In this document: positions 8,323-17,445 of the stretch, piece after piece | Layout: each line of letters opens with the position of its first letter | How positions within the stretch are numbered: the first letter of the stretch is position 1 | DNA from: JAXDBV01 sp034678415 | GTDB taxonomy: Bacteria; Bacteroidota; Bacteroidia; Bacteroidales; VadinHA17 | Direction of reading: 5' to 3' | NCBI GenBank assembly: GCA_034678415.1 | Contig: JAXDBV010000224.1 | Location: 1-42,520, forward strand | DNA length: 42,520 nucleotides | Program-made: the position numbers and the translations under genes | Notes under the pieces: model-generated | Databases searched by the model: none | The model's input: only the letters and a program-made list of their open reading frames with translations | Told to the model about the DNA's origin: nothing

Positions 8323-9852
8323 TTATTCCCATTCAATGGTAGCGGGTGGTTTGGAACTGATGTCGTAAACCACCCTGTTTATTCCCCTTACCTTATTAAT
8401 AATGTCATTCGATATCCGGGCCAGGAATTCATAGGGCAGGCGTGCCCAGTCGGCTGTCATGCCATCGGTGGATGTTACGGCGCGCAGGGTCACCACGTTT
8501 TCGTATGTTCTCTCATCGCCCATAACGCCCACTGAGTGCACCGGCAGGAGCATCACTCCTGCCTGCCATACCTGATCGTAGAGGCCTTCACGGATGAGCC
8601 CTCCGATAAAAATATCATCGGCTTCCCGGAGCATCACCACCTTTTCGGGTGTTATCTCTCCCACGATGCGTATACCCAGGCCCGGACCCGGGAACGGATG
8701 TCTTTTGATCAAGGCATCGCTCATCCCCAGCGCCCACCCAACATTCCGCACCTCATCCTTGAAAAGAAGTCTCAACGGCTCAATCACTTTGAGATGCATC
8801 TTTTCGGGCAATCCCCCAACATTATGGTGAGATTTGATGGTGGCGGAAGGCCCCTTCACGGATACCGATTCGATCACATCAGGATAGATTGTTCCCTGTG
8901 CCAGCCATCTCACATCCTTGATCTTCTGAGCCTCACCGCTGAAAACCTCGATAAAATCACGTCCGATGATCTTTCGTTTCTCTTCCGGATCGGTGACACC
9001 TGCCAGGTCCTTGAAAAATTTTTCCCGGGCATCCACACCTGTCACTTTCAAGCCCATTCCCTTATAGGATCTGAGGACGGAGTCATACTCATTCTTCCGC
9101 AACAAACCGTTATCGACAAAGATACAGGTAAGCTGGCGGCCAACCGCCCTGTTCATCAGCACCCCTGTTACCGATGAATCGACTCCGCCTGACAGTCCCA
9201 GCACTACATTATCCGTCCCTATGCGTTCCTTTATCTCCCGGATGGTGGATTCAATAAACGATTCGGGGGTCCACAACTGTTTGCAGCCGCAAATATTCAC
9301 CACGAAGCTGTACAGTATTTTATTTCCTTCCGTTGTATGATACACTTCAGGGTGGAACTGAATACCGTATGTTGGTTCACCCTCCACCTCAAAGGCAGCA
9401 ACGTTCACATCGTCGGTACTGCCGGTGACACGGTAGTGTTGCGGAAGACGTGAGATGGTATCCCCGTGTGACATCCACACCTGTGAGTGGTCGCTGATCC
9501 CTTCGAGGAGAGGTGACCGGGGGTTAACAGGCCGGAATGAAGCTCTTCCATATTCGCGTGATCCTGAGAGCAGCACTTCTCCTCCGAAAAAATGTGCCAG
9601 ATATTGTGCGCCGTAACACACCCCCAGTAGGGGACGCTCGCCCTTGATATTCTTAAGATCGGGAATGGGCGCCTCCCTGTCTCTTACTGAGAAGGGACTG
9701 CCAGAGAGGATAATGCCTTTTACCGTGGGATCCAATGCCGGGAAACGGTTGTATGGATGTATCTCGCAGTATACATTCATCTCACGAATCCTGCGGGCTA
9801 TAAGCTGTGTATACTGTGACCCGAAATCCAGAATGAGTATTTTCTCGTTCAT
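8323..9852 (-). CDS. guaA: GMP synthase (glutamine-hydrolysing)
   Basis: This enzyme converts XMP to GMP using glutamine and ATP, the last step of guanine nucleotide synthesis in the cytoplasm. The 509-residue protein has the full bacterial layout. The class I glutamine amidotransferase domain carries Cys79 (GVCYGAQ), His167 and Glu169 (FHPEV). The ATP pyrophosphatase domain carries the PP-loop SGGVDSS (221-227), and the C-terminal dimerisation domain ends in the conserved PPATIEWE. Length and ends match the family, and ATG 9852 is unambiguous. A TATCTTTG -7-like box lies at 9885-9878 on the minus strand, so guaA can probably be transcribed independently of rnz. Confidence 0.97.
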   Translation of the reverse strand: MNEKILILDFGSQYTQLIARRIREMNVYCEIHPYNRFPALDPTVKGIILSGSPFSVRDREAPIPDLKNIKGERPLLGVCYGAQYLAHFFGGEVLLSGSREYGRASFRPVNPRSPLLEGISDHSQVWMSHGDTISRLPQHYRVTGSTDDVNVAAFEVEGEPTYGIQFHPEVYHTTEGNKILYSFVVNICGCKQLWTPESFIESTIREIKERIGTDNVVLGLSGGVDSSVTGVLMNRAVGRQLTCIFVDNGLLRKNEYDSVLRSYKGMGLKVTGVDAREKFFKDLAGVTDPEEKRKIIGRDFIEVFSGEAQKIKDVRWLAQGTIYPDVIESVSVKGPSATIKSHHNVGGLPEKMHLKVIEPLRLLFKDEVRNVGWALGMSDALIKRHPFPGPGLGIRIVGEITPEKVVMLREADDIFIGGLIREGLYDQVWQAGVMLLPVHSVGVMGDERTYENVVTLRAVTSTDGMTADWARLPYEFLARISNDIINKVRGINRVVYDISSKPPATIEWE

Positions 9853-9877
9853 CGTATGTCCCCTGCCGGTTGATGTG

Positions 9878-9885
9878 CAAAGATA
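9878..9885 (-). promoter_or_regulatory. Candidate -7 promoter box for guaA
   Basis: The minus strand reads TATCTTTG, a perfect TAnnTTTG match, ending 26 nt before the guaA start codon. No TTTG is visible at the expected -33 distance, so the promoter call rests on one element only. Confidence 0.35.
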
Positions 9886-9940
9886 GGTATAAAGTTGATT
9901 GATCCCTATGCCGGGGTGAAAGGAATATGATGAATACCTT

Positions 9941-10852
9941 TCAGAGGTGGATCACGAGTCCATCTTCAGCCAGGAAGGTTTCAGGGAATACCTGTCTTGC
10001 TTCGTCAAGCAATACTGACGGATCTTTATACCGGGCTGAAAAATGCCCGATCACCAGTTTCCCGACCCTGGCTTTTTTAGCCAGCCGTGCCGCTTCTGCC
10101 GCGGTGCAATGGAACGTTTCATAAGCCAGCTGCGCCAGTTCATTACCATAGGTTGCCTCGTGAAACAGCAGGTCAACACCCCGGATGGTTCTGATAACGG
10201 ATTCGTAATACCGTGTATCGGAGCAATAGGCATACGAACGCGGTGAACTGCGTTCAAAGGTTAGGTCGCGGTTAGGTATTCTCTTGCCATCCGGCAGGAT
10301 ATAGTCTTGCCCTGCTTTTATCCTGATAATATCCCTGACGGGGATTTTATACTTTTCAACAAGGTCTTTCCTGATATTCTTCATCATTGGTTTCTCCCTG
10401 AAAAGGAATCCGCACGCAAGTATCCGGTGTTTCAGCGGAAATGAATGGACAGTCAGGATTTTGTCTTCGTAGATCAGGTCTGTTTTCCCAAAGGAGAGAT
10501 GATGAAAATGGATGGTATAACCGACATGCACATCGAAATCTGTGAAGTGTTGAAGAAGAATAGTCTCCAGTTTCGGATCGGCATAGATATGCAAGGGTGT
10601 TTTACGTCCCATCATAGAGAAGGATGACAGCAGTCCATACAGCCCGTAAGTATGGTCGCCATGGAGATGACTGATGAAGATATGGTTGATTTTACCGAAT
10701 CCGATTCTGTGTTGCCTGAGATGTATCTGGGTAGCCTCTCCACAGTCGATTAAAAAAAAACGCTCATGGACGTTTAGCACATGAGCGGGAAGGTTTCTTT
10801 CTGAGGTTGGCTGCGCGGAACTGCTCCCGAGTATGATAAGGTCAAATGACAC
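9941..10852 (-). CDS. rnz: Ribonuclease Z (tRNA 3'-processing endonuclease)
   Basis: RNase Z cleaves tRNA precursors after the discriminator base. The 303-residue protein has the family's metallo-beta-lactamase fold with HLHGDH (His62, His64, Asp66, His67) as the zinc-binding motif. An N-terminal LGSSSAQPTSERN segment and downstream HEATYGN and GHFSARY motifs also match. The start is a GTG at 10852, placed directly by the conserved N-terminus. The gene lies 5 nt after the STAS-protein gene, indicating one transcript. The tRNA-Asp gene in this window lacks an encoded CCA tail, so its transcript is the kind of precursor RNase Z acts on. Confidence 0.95.
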   Translation of the reverse strand: MSFDLIILGSSSAQPTSERNLPAHVLNVHERFFLIDCGEATQIHLRQHRIGFGKINHIFISHLHGDHTYGLYGLLSSFSMMGRKTPLHIYADPKLETILLQHFTDFDVHVGYTIHFHHLSFGKTDLIYEDKILTVHSFPLKHRILACGFLFREKPMMKNIRKDLVEKYKIPVRDIIRIKAGQDYILPDGKRIPNRDLTFERSSPRSYAYCSDTRYYESVIRTIRGVDLLFHEATYGNELAQLAYETFHCTAAEAARLAKKARVGKLVIGHFSARYKDPSVLLDEARQVFPETFLAEDGLVIHL

Positions 10853-10857
10853 GGTGC

Positions 10858-11217
10858 TTATGCATTTCCTGCTTCCTCATCCCTGATCAGGTTCTGCGCT
10901 TCATCAACAGTTTCGGTAATATTCAGCACCGTATCCAGCTGTGATATGGTTATCAGCCGTTCCACGGCTTCGTTCAGCCCGGTGAGGACAAAAATCCCGC
11001 TGGCATTCTTGCATAAACGGTTGGCTACCAGAATTGCACTTAATCCTGATGAATCGCAGTAACGACAATTGCTGAGGTCAAGTATGATATTTTTCTCACC
11101 GTTTCCGGAAATAAGTACCAGTTCACTTTTCAGGGAGGGAGCAATATGGGTATCCAACTTTTCCACCAGTACCTTGATCAGGGTATGGTCATCCTTCTTT
11201 TCAATATTGAAATCCAT
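10858..11217 (-). CDS. STAS-domain protein (anti-anti-sigma factor-like)
   Basis: The 119-residue protein is a single STAS domain resembling SpoIIAA/RsbV anti-sigma factor antagonists. The segment CRYCDSSGLSAIL contains the serine pair at the normal phosphorylation position (DSSG), so switching by a serine kinase is plausible. It follows rpsA by 28 nt and precedes rnz by 5 nt, so it appears co-transcribed with translation and RNA-processing genes rather than with a sigma factor. No anti-sigma kinase is adjacent; the SiaB-type kinase gene 5 kb away belongs to a different transcript. Domain assignment is firm; partner and target are unknown. Confidence 0.88.
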   Translation of the reverse strand: MDFNIEKKDDHTLIKVLVEKLDTHIAPSLKSELVLISGNGEKNIILDLSNCRYCDSSGLSAILVANRLCKNASGIFVLTGLNEAVERLITISQLDTVLNITETVDEAQNLIRDEEAGNA

Positions 11218-11245
11218 GTGTGTTAAATTTTTTTAAAGATATAAA

Positions 11246-13468
11246 TTATTTTTTCTTCTTTTTATCTTTTTCTTCTTTTTCAAGTTCTGTTTTCAGTGCA
11301 GCGAGTTCGGATATATCACCGAGGGTTGTTTTCTCGAGGGTGCTCTTGCTTCGTTTTGGTGATTTGCGTGCCGTTTCCTCATGCCCCTTCCGCGATTCAG
11401 TACCACCTGTCTTTTTTTCATCTTCATACACACGGGTATGTGAAACAACAATCTTCTTGGCCGATTTATTGAATTCGATGACCTTGAACGGCAGTTTCTC
11501 ATCCACTTTTGCCACGGTTCCATCCTGCTTATTCAGCTGCCGTATATTGGCAAAACCTTCCACACCGTAAGGGAGGGCAACGATCGCTCCTTTGTCAAAA
11601 ACATCGACGATGGTTCCTTCGTGGACTGAATCGACGGCAAATACGGTTTCAAACACATCCCACGGATTTTCTTCCAGCTGTTTATGTCCAAGGCTCAGCC
11701 TGCGGTTCTCCTTGTCAATCTCCAGTACCACCACATCGATCGGTTCGCCCACCGATGTAAACTCCGCCGGGTGTTTGATCTTTTTCGTCCATGAGAGGTC
11801 GGAAATATGGATCAGTCCGTCAATCCCTTCTTCAATCTCCACGAACACCCCGAAGTTGGTGAAATTACGGACGGTGGCTGTATGCTTCGATCCGACGGCA
11901 TACTTCTGTTCAATATTCTCCCATGGATCAGGACTCATCTGTTTCATTCCCAATGACATTTTCCTCTCTTCCCTGTCAAGGGTGAGTATCACTGCATCGA
12001 CAATATCCCCCACTTTCAGGAATTCCTGGGCGCTGCGGAGGTGCTGTGACCACGACATTTCCGAAACATGGATCAGGCCTTCAACACCGGGTGCAATCTC
12101 AACGAAGGCGCCATAGTCGGCGAGAACCACCACTTTCCCTTTCACCTTGTCGCCCACCTTCAGTGTTGCATCGAGCGAATCCCACGGATGGGGAGTGAGC
12201 TGTTTCAGACCCAGCGCGATCCGTTTCTTGTCATCGTCAAAATCAAGGATAACAACATTTAGCTTTGAATCGAGCTGGACTATCTCTTCCGGGTGGTTCA
12301 CCCGTCCCCAGCTCAGGTCGGTAATATGGATCAGTCCATCCACACCTCCAAGGTCGATGAATACCCCGTATGAGGTGATGTTTTTCACCGTCCCTTCGAG
12401 AACCTGTCCCTTTTCGAGTTTGGCAATGATTTCCCTCTTCTGCTGTTCCAGCTCTTCCTCGATCAGGGCTTTGTGTGATACCACGACGTTACGGAATTCC
12501 TGATTGATCTTCACCACCTTGAACTCCATGGTTTTTCCCACATAAATATCATAATCACGGATGGGTTTCACGTCAATCTGCGAACCGGGGAGGAATGCCT
12601 CGATACCGAACACATCAACGATCATCCCGCCCTTGGTACGGCATTTGATATACCCCTTAATGATCTCATCTTTGTTCAGCGCTTCATTCACGCGGTCCCA
12701 CGAGCGCATGGCACGCGCTTTCTTATGTGAAAGCAGAAGCTGGCCTTTCTTGTCCTCCTTGCTCTCCACGTATACCTCCACCGCATCGCCCACCTTAAGA
12801 TCGGGGTTGTAACGGAATTCATTCAGGGATATAACACCTTCCGATTTATATCCGATATTGATGACCACTTCCCTCTTGTTCATCGCAATCACGGTACCTT
12901 CCACCACCTCATTCTCTGCCACGGAGGAAAGGGTTTCATCGTACATCTTTTCAATATCCTTGCTTTTACTGGAAGAATACAGTCCCGACTGATCGGTATA
13001 CCCATCCCAGTTAAAATCTTCCAGTTTTGTTTCATTATGATGAATGTCATCGACCACAGGAGCAATTTTCAGTTCAACTTCTTCCTCGGTCTCTTCTTCT
13101 CCCACCTCCTCCGTCTCCTTGACGTGAGCCTTGACTGCTGCTTCCAGTTCCTGCTCATCGACCTCCTCGATCAGTTCAGTAATATCTTCTTTTTCAAGAT
13201 CCTCCATCGGGTAACCCTTTTTTATCTCCTTGTCTTGCGCTTCAATCACAGGTACCGGTTTAGGTTGTTTCTTTGGTTGTTTGGCCATGCTTTTTTCGCT
13301 TCTTGAATCAGCGTCGGCACGATCAGCCGGGATTCCCGGTTCTTTCTGTTCCGATTCAGCAGCCTCTACGGAATCCATCTTTGTTTCATCCTTTGATGAT
13401 CCAGTTACGGACTTGGCTTCCTCCGCCTCCTGCGGTTCATCAATCCTGGTTTTTTCTTTTTCAGTCAT
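11246..13468 (-). CDS. rpsA: 30S ribosomal protein S1 with long acidic N-terminal extension
   Basis: Six S1 RNA-binding repeats can be read from about residue 186 onward, beginning at EGTVIAMNKR, GYIKCRTKGG, GTVKNITSYG, GKVVVLADYG, ATVRNFTNFG and GTIVDVFDKG. The third to fifth carry the strong DGLIHI or EGLIHV core. This is the ribosomal S1 pattern, helping 30S subunits bind mRNA. Residues 1 to about 150 are a low-complexity, Glu/Asp/Lys-rich extension, and the C-terminus ends in a Lys-rich tail, making the protein 740 residues, longer than the roughly 550-600 typical of S1. The ATG at 13468 is the only plausible start. A TATTTTTG box upstream may drive the operon. STAS and rnz follow closely. 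Confidence 0.93.
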   Translation of the reverse strand: MTEKEKTRIDEPQEAEEAKSVTGSSKDETKMDSVEAAESEQKEPGIPADRADADSRSEKSMAKQPKKQPKPVPVIEAQDKEIKKGYPMEDLEKEDITELIEEVDEQELEAAVKAHVKETEEVGEEETEEEVELKIAPVVDDIHHNETKLEDFNWDGYTDQSGLYSSSKSKDIEKMYDETLSSVAENEVVEGTVIAMNKREVVINIGYKSEGVISLNEFRYNPDLKVGDAVEVYVESKEDKKGQLLLSHKKARAMRSWDRVNEALNKDEIIKGYIKCRTKGGMIVDVFGIEAFLPGSQIDVKPIRDYDIYVGKTMEFKVVKINQEFRNVVVSHKALIEEELEQQKREIIAKLEKGQVLEGTVKNITSYGVFIDLGGVDGLIHITDLSWGRVNHPEEIVQLDSKLNVVILDFDDDKKRIALGLKQLTPHPWDSLDATLKVGDKVKGKVVVLADYGAFVEIAPGVEGLIHVSEMSWSQHLRSAQEFLKVGDIVDAVILTLDREERKMSLGMKQMSPDPWENIEQKYAVGSKHTATVRNFTNFGVFVEIEEGIDGLIHISDLSWTKKIKHPAEFTSVGEPIDVVVLEIDKENRRLSLGHKQLEENPWDVFETVFAVDSVHEGTIVDVFDKGAIVALPYGVEGFANIRQLNKQDGTVAKVDEKLPFKVIEFNKSAKKIVVSHTRVYEDEKKTGGTESRKGHEETARKSPKRSKSTLEKTTLGDISELAALKTELEKEEKDKKKKK

Positions 13469-13529
13469 TTTAAATTAAATCAATTAATAATTAGTTAGTT
13501 AGACATTATTTATTGAATATTTTGAGGTG

Positions 13530-13537
13530 CAAAAATA
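13530..13537 (-). promoter_or_regulatory. Candidate -7 promoter box for rpsA
   Basis: The minus strand reads TATTTTTG, a perfect TAnnTTTG match, about 60 nt before the rpsA start. The region upstream is AT-rich but shows no clear TTTG at the -33 spacing. Confidence 0.35.
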
Positions 13538-13714
13538 CAACATTATTTTGTAAATGGCTCAGGAATGGTTAAAAAAATCAATGCATTTCACGAGCAAACG
13601 GCGGGGTGATATCATATGTTTTCTACATACGTGCAAATATGTTGATCTGTTCTTCACGGATGGATAAAATGATTATTTTTGTCCGTATCAGATTTTTAAC
13701 TAATTGCTCAGTGA

Positions 13715-15031
13715 ATGAAAATTACGATAATTGGAACCGGGTATGTCGGTCTGGTTACAGGTACCTGTTTTGCAGAAACGGGTGTTGAGACAGTTTGTGT
13801 GGATGTTGACAAGGAAAAGATCAGGCTTCTGAAAGAAGGGAAGGTGCCTATTTACGAACCCGGTCTGGAGCCACTGTTGCAAAAGAATCTCAGCACGGGA
13901 AGGTTATCCTTCACCACCGAACTCAGGGATGGTTTGAAAGATTCCGAAGTGGTGTTTATTGCTGTGGGAACACCTCCGGGGGAAGACGGGAGCGCCGACC
14001 TGAGGCATGTTATCAACGTGGCCAGGCAGATCGGACAATACCTCGATCACTGCATTGTCGTTGCCACCAAGAGTACCGTTCCTGTCGGCACATCACAGCT
14101 TGTAAAACAAACCATCCTTGAAGAACTGAAGAAAAGAAACTCGGATATCCCGTTCCATGTGGCATCAAATCCCGAGTTTCTCAAAGAAGGAGCCGCCGTC
14201 GAAGATTTTCTCAAGCCTGACAGAATCGTAATCGGCATTGAGTCGCAGGAAGCCGAAAAAATGATGCGGAGGCTATACAAACCCTTTCTTTTGAATAACC
14301 ACCCCATCCTTTTTATGGATATTGCTTCGGCCGAGCTGACCAAGTATGCGGCCAATGCCATGCTGGCCACAAGGATCAGCTTTATCAATGATATTGCCAA
14401 CCTTGCCGAACGGGTGGGCGCGGATATAAATATGGTTCGAAAAGGCATTGGCAGCGACCCCAGGATCGGCAATAAATTTATTTACCCGGGCACAGGGTAC
14501 GGCGGATCATGCTTCCCGAAAGACGTGAAAGCCCTGATTAAAATAGCCGAGCAACACAAGTACACCATGGAGGTGCTCAAGGCGGCAGAGAAAGTGAACG
14601 AAAGGCAGAAGGGAATACTGGTGGAAAAAATATTGATGCACTTCAACGGGGACATAAAAGGAAGGATGTTCGGGATCTGGGGCCTTTCTTTCAAACCTCA
14701 GACCGATGATATGAGGGAAGCTCCGTCGCTGGTGATCATAAAGAAACTGCTTGATGCGGGAGCCAGGATCAAAGTATATGACCCTGCTGCCATGAACGAG
14801 GCACGTAAGATGCTGGGAGATACCGTCACTTACGCAAAAGACCAGTTCGAAGCTCTCATCGATGCAGACGCCCTCATCCTCGTGACAGAATGGAGCGAGT
14901 TTCGGATGCCTAATTTTAATGTGATATCCAGGCTGATGAAGAACAAACTGATCTTCGACGGCAGGAATATCTTCGATCCGGAGGAACTGACTGAACAGGG
15001 ATATACATATTATTCCATCGGCAGGCAATAA
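13715..15031 (+). CDS. ugd: UDP-glucose 6-dehydrogenase
   Basis: This enzyme oxidises UDP-glucose to UDP-glucuronate with two NAD+. The 438-residue protein starts with the Rossmann motif GTGYVGLVTG (7-16). It has the substrate segment EFLKEGAA and the catalytic cysteine in GYGGSCFPKD (Cys266). The C-terminal UDP-binding domain includes the GLSFKPQTDDMREAPS segment. It is the first gene of a tightly spaced plus-strand operon. Its product is the substrate of the next enzyme, a UDP-glucuronate decarboxylase, so the pair makes UDP-xylose. A TTTG at 13678-13681 lies upstream, but no convincing -7 box accompanies it. Confidence 0.96.
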   Translation: MKITIIGTGYVGLVTGTCFAETGVETVCVDVDKEKIRLLKEGKVPIYEPGLEPLLQKNLSTGRLSFTTELRDGLKDSEVVFIAVGTPPGEDGSADLRHVINVARQIGQYLDHCIVVATKSTVPVGTSQLVKQTILEELKKRNSDIPFHVASNPEFLKEGAAVEDFLKPDRIVIGIESQEAEKMMRRLYKPFLLNNHPILFMDIASAELTKYAANAMLATRISFINDIANLAERVGADINMVRKGIGSDPRIGNKFIYPGTGYGGSCFPKDVKALIKIAEQHKYTMEVLKAAEKVNERQKGILVEKILMHFNGDIKGRMFGIWGLSFKPQTDDMREAPSLVIIKKLLDAGARIKVYDPAAMNEARKMLGDTVTYAKDQFEALIDADALILVTEWSEFRMPNFNVISRLMKNKLIFDGRNIFDPEELTEQGYTYYSIGRQ

Positions 15032-15045
15032 ATATATAAAACAAC

Positions 15046-15984
15046 ATGAGCAGGATCCTTGTCACCGGGGGAGCCGGTTTCATCGGTTCCCATCTTTGCG
15101 GCACCCTCCTGGAGCAGGGACATGAAGTGATCTGCCTTGACAACTTTTACACCGGGGCCAAAAGGAATATCCTCCACATGGCTAACCACCCGTATTTTGA
15201 ATTAGTACGGCATGATGTTACCATCCCCTTCTATATTGAGGTGGACCAGATTTACAACCTCGCCTGCCCGGCCTCACCTGTTCAGTACCAGTTCAATCCC
15301 ATCAAAACGATCAAAACGTCGGTCATGGGGGCTATCAATATGCTCGGCCTGGCGAAACGGATAAAAGCTAAAATACTGCAGGCTTCCACGTCTGAAATTT
15401 ACGGCGATCCGTCGGTTCATCCCCAGCCCGAAGCGTACTGGGGAAATGTCAACCCGGTAGGAAAACGATCGTGTTATGATGAGGGGAAGCGGTGTGCCGA
15501 AACCATCTTCATGGATTATCACCGGCAGAACCATGTAAGGATAAAGATCGCCAGGATATTTAACACGTATGGACCCAACATGGATCCAAACGATGGCAGG
15601 GTGGTGTCAAACTTTATTGTCCAGGTGCTGAAGAACGAAGACATCACCATCTATGGCAAAGGATTGCAAACGAGGAGTTTTCAATATATCTCCGACCTGG
15701 TTTCGGGGCTGGTCCGCCTGATGGATACCTCCGATGAGGTGATCGGACCTGTCAACCTGGGCAACCCGGTTGAGTTTCGTATTATTGACCTGGCCACCCT
15801 TATTGTGAAGCTGACCGGCTCAAGGTCGAAGCTCATCTTCAGTGATCTGCCTCAGGATGATCCGGTTCGTCGCCGGCCTGATATTACCGTGGCCCGGGAA
15901 GTGCTGCATTGGGAACCAGCCATCTCCCTGGAAGAGGGACTGAAAATGACCATTGATTATTTTAAAAACCTGCTCAATCTATGA
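15046..15984 (+). CDS. uxs: UDP-glucuronate decarboxylase (UDP-xylose synthase)
   Basis: This extended short-chain dehydrogenase converts UDP-glucuronate to UDP-xylose. The 312-residue sequence has the NAD-binding GGAGFIGSH (8-16), STSEIYGDP, and the catalytic Tyr144/Lys148 pair in YDEGKRCAE. The segments HPQPEAYWGNVNP, NTYGPNMDPNDGRV and TRSFQYISD are typical of UXS rather than of the dTDP-glucose 4,6-dehydratase RfbB, which it superficially resembles and which is otherwise missing from this cluster. It follows ugd by 14 nt and overlaps rfbA by 4 nt (ATGA), so translation is probably coupled. UDP-xylose would serve as a glycan donor or as a feedback inhibitor of Ugd, as known in other organisms. 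Confidence 0.92.
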   Translation: MSRILVTGGAGFIGSHLCGTLLEQGHEVICLDNFYTGAKRNILHMANHPYFELVRHDVTIPFYIEVDQIYNLACPASPVQYQFNPIKTIKTSVMGAINMLGLAKRIKAKILQASTSEIYGDPSVHPQPEAYWGNVNPVGKRSCYDEGKRCAETIFMDYHRQNHVRIKIARIFNTYGPNMDPNDGRVVSNFIVQVLKNEDITIYGKGLQTRSFQYISDLVSGLVRLMDTSDEVIGPVNLGNPVEFRIIDLATLIVKLTGSRSKLIFSDLPQDDPVRRRPDITVAREVLHWEPAISLEEGLKMTIDYFKNLLNL

Positions 15985-16862
15985 AGGGAATTATTCTGGC
16001 CGGGGGTTCAGGCACCCGCCTGTATCCCATAACACAGAGCATATCCAAACAGATCATTCCGGTGTACGACAAACCGATGATCTACTACCCCCTGTCGGTA
16101 CTGATGCTGGCCGGCATACGTGACATACTGGTCATTTCCACCCCCAGGGATATCCACCTGTTCCGGGATCTTCTTGGCGACGGCCACCGCATCGGCATTT
16201 CCATTTCCTACGAGGTACAACCGTCGCCCGGTGGGCTGGCCCAGGCATTTATCATCGGCGAACGATTCATCGGCACCGATCCGGTTTGCATGATTCTCGG
16301 GGATAATATCTTCTACGGTGACGGGTTCGGAACCATGCTTACCGAGACCGCGGCTCTCAGGGACGGCGCCGTCATCTTCGGTTATTATGTTAGAGATCCC
16401 CGGCGATATGGGGTGGCACAGTTCGACCGTTCGGGGAAAGTGGTCAGTATTGAAGAAAAACCTGAAGTGCCAAAATCAAATTATGCCGTTACCGGGCTGT
16501 ATTTCTATTCCAACGATGTGGTGGCTAAAGCATATTCGTTAACACCTTCGGCCAGGGGTGAACTGGAGATTACCGATCTGAACCGTCTCTACCTGGAAGA
16601 AAACCGTTTACGGGTAAAAATCCTGGGTCGTGGAATGGCATGGCTCGACACGGGCACACACGACAACCTCCTCCAGGCATCAAACTTCATTGCCACCCTT
16701 GAAAACAGGCAAGGCCTCAAAGCTGCATGTATAGAGGAAATCGCCTATAAAAAAGGCTATATCACCAGGGATCAGCTCATCCGTCTGGGGGAAAGCATGG
16801 AGAACAGCCAGTACGGACAATATCTTCTTGCCCTGGGGGGTGAGGAACCGTTCATCCGATAA
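15981..16862 (+). CDS. rfbA: Glucose-1-phosphate thymidylyltransferase
   Basis: This enzyme makes dTDP-glucose from dTTP and glucose-1-phosphate, the first step to dTDP-L-rhamnose. The 293-residue protein opens with the nucleotidyltransferase motif LAGGSGTRLYP and contains SKQIIPVYDKPMIYYPLS, LGDNIFYGDG, EKPEVPKSNYAVTGLYFY and WLDTGTHDNLLQAS, all diagnostic of RfbA/RmlA. It overlaps the uxs stop codon by 4 nt and is followed after 10 nt by rfbC. The conventional gene symbol rmlA applies equally. Confidence 0.96.
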   Translation: MKGIILAGGSGTRLYPITQSISKQIIPVYDKPMIYYPLSVLMLAGIRDILVISTPRDIHLFRDLLGDGHRIGISISYEVQPSPGGLAQAFIIGERFIGTDPVCMILGDNIFYGDGFGTMLTETAALRDGAVIFGYYVRDPRRYGVAQFDRSGKVVSIEEKPEVPKSNYAVTGLYFYSNDVVAKAYSLTPSARGELEITDLNRLYLEENRLRVKILGRGMAWLDTGTHDNLLQASNFIATLENRQGLKAACIEEIAYKKGYITRDQLIRLGESMENSQYGQYLLALGGEEPFIR

Positions 16863-16872
16863 TTCTGATGAC

Positions 16873-17436
16873 ATGGAGATCATTCAGACATCATTCCCGG
16901 GGTTGTTTGTTATACAGCCTGACATCATCAACGATGACAGGGGCTATTTCCTTGAAAAATTCCATGCCGGAAGTTTTGAAAAAGCCGGGCTGAACGTGCG
17001 TTTTGTGCAGGATAACCAGTCGTTGTCGAAAAAAAATGTCCTGAGGGGACTCCATTACCAGCTGGCACCCTATGCCCAGGCTAAACTCATCCATGTGCTG
17101 GAGGGAGAGGTGGTCGATATTGCGGTCGATCTGAGGAGAAACTCACCCTCCTTCGGGAAATGGTACAGCATCAACCTCAGCTGTGAAAACCACACACAAC
17201 TGTATATCCCCCGTGGATTTGCCCACGGGTTTTCCGTTCTGAGTGACTATGCTGTCCTGGAATACAAATGTGATCATCTTTACCGGGCTGACGCGGAAAG
17301 GGGAATATTGTTCAGTGATCCTTCCCTGAACATTGACTGGCAGATCGACCTGAAAAAGGCAGTGATCTCTCCCAAGGACAGAATACTACCCCTCTTCAGT
17401 AAAGCGGAGATGAATTTTGTGTTTGGTGAAATCTGA
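16873..17436 (+). CDS. rfbC: dTDP-4-dehydrorhamnose 3,5-epimerase
   Basis: RfbC/RmlC epimerises dTDP-4-keto-6-deoxyglucose at C3 and C5. The 187-residue protein is a cupin with the family motifs DDRGYFLEKFH, VQDNQSLSKKNVLRGLHYQ (catalytic His in GLHYQ), HVLEGEVVDIAVDLR and YIPRGFAHGF. I chose the ATG at 16873. The frame is open from 16828, but that upstream part overlaps rfbA and is not conserved, and the family begins around MEII(Q/E)T. It sits between rfbA and rfbD with short spacers, as in rhamnose operons, although its substrate-forming enzyme RfbB is not encoded in this window. Confidence 0.95.
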   Translation: MEIIQTSFPGLFVIQPDIINDDRGYFLEKFHAGSFEKAGLNVRFVQDNQSLSKKNVLRGLHYQLAPYAQAKLIHVLEGEVVDIAVDLRRNSPSFGKWYSINLSCENHTQLYIPRGFAHGFSVLSDYAVLEYKCDHLYRADAERGILFSDPSLNIDWQIDLKKAVISPKDRILPLFSKAEMNFVFGEI

Positions 17437-17445
17437 ACCACTGAA

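Noticed and set aside
15046..15984. Possible dTDP-glucose 4,6-dehydratase (rfbB)
   Set aside because: Length of 312 and the HPQPEAYWGNVNP, NTYGPNMDPNDGRV and TRSFQYISD motifs fit UDP-glucuronate decarboxylase; RfbB is usually near 350 residues with a TDEVYG motif.
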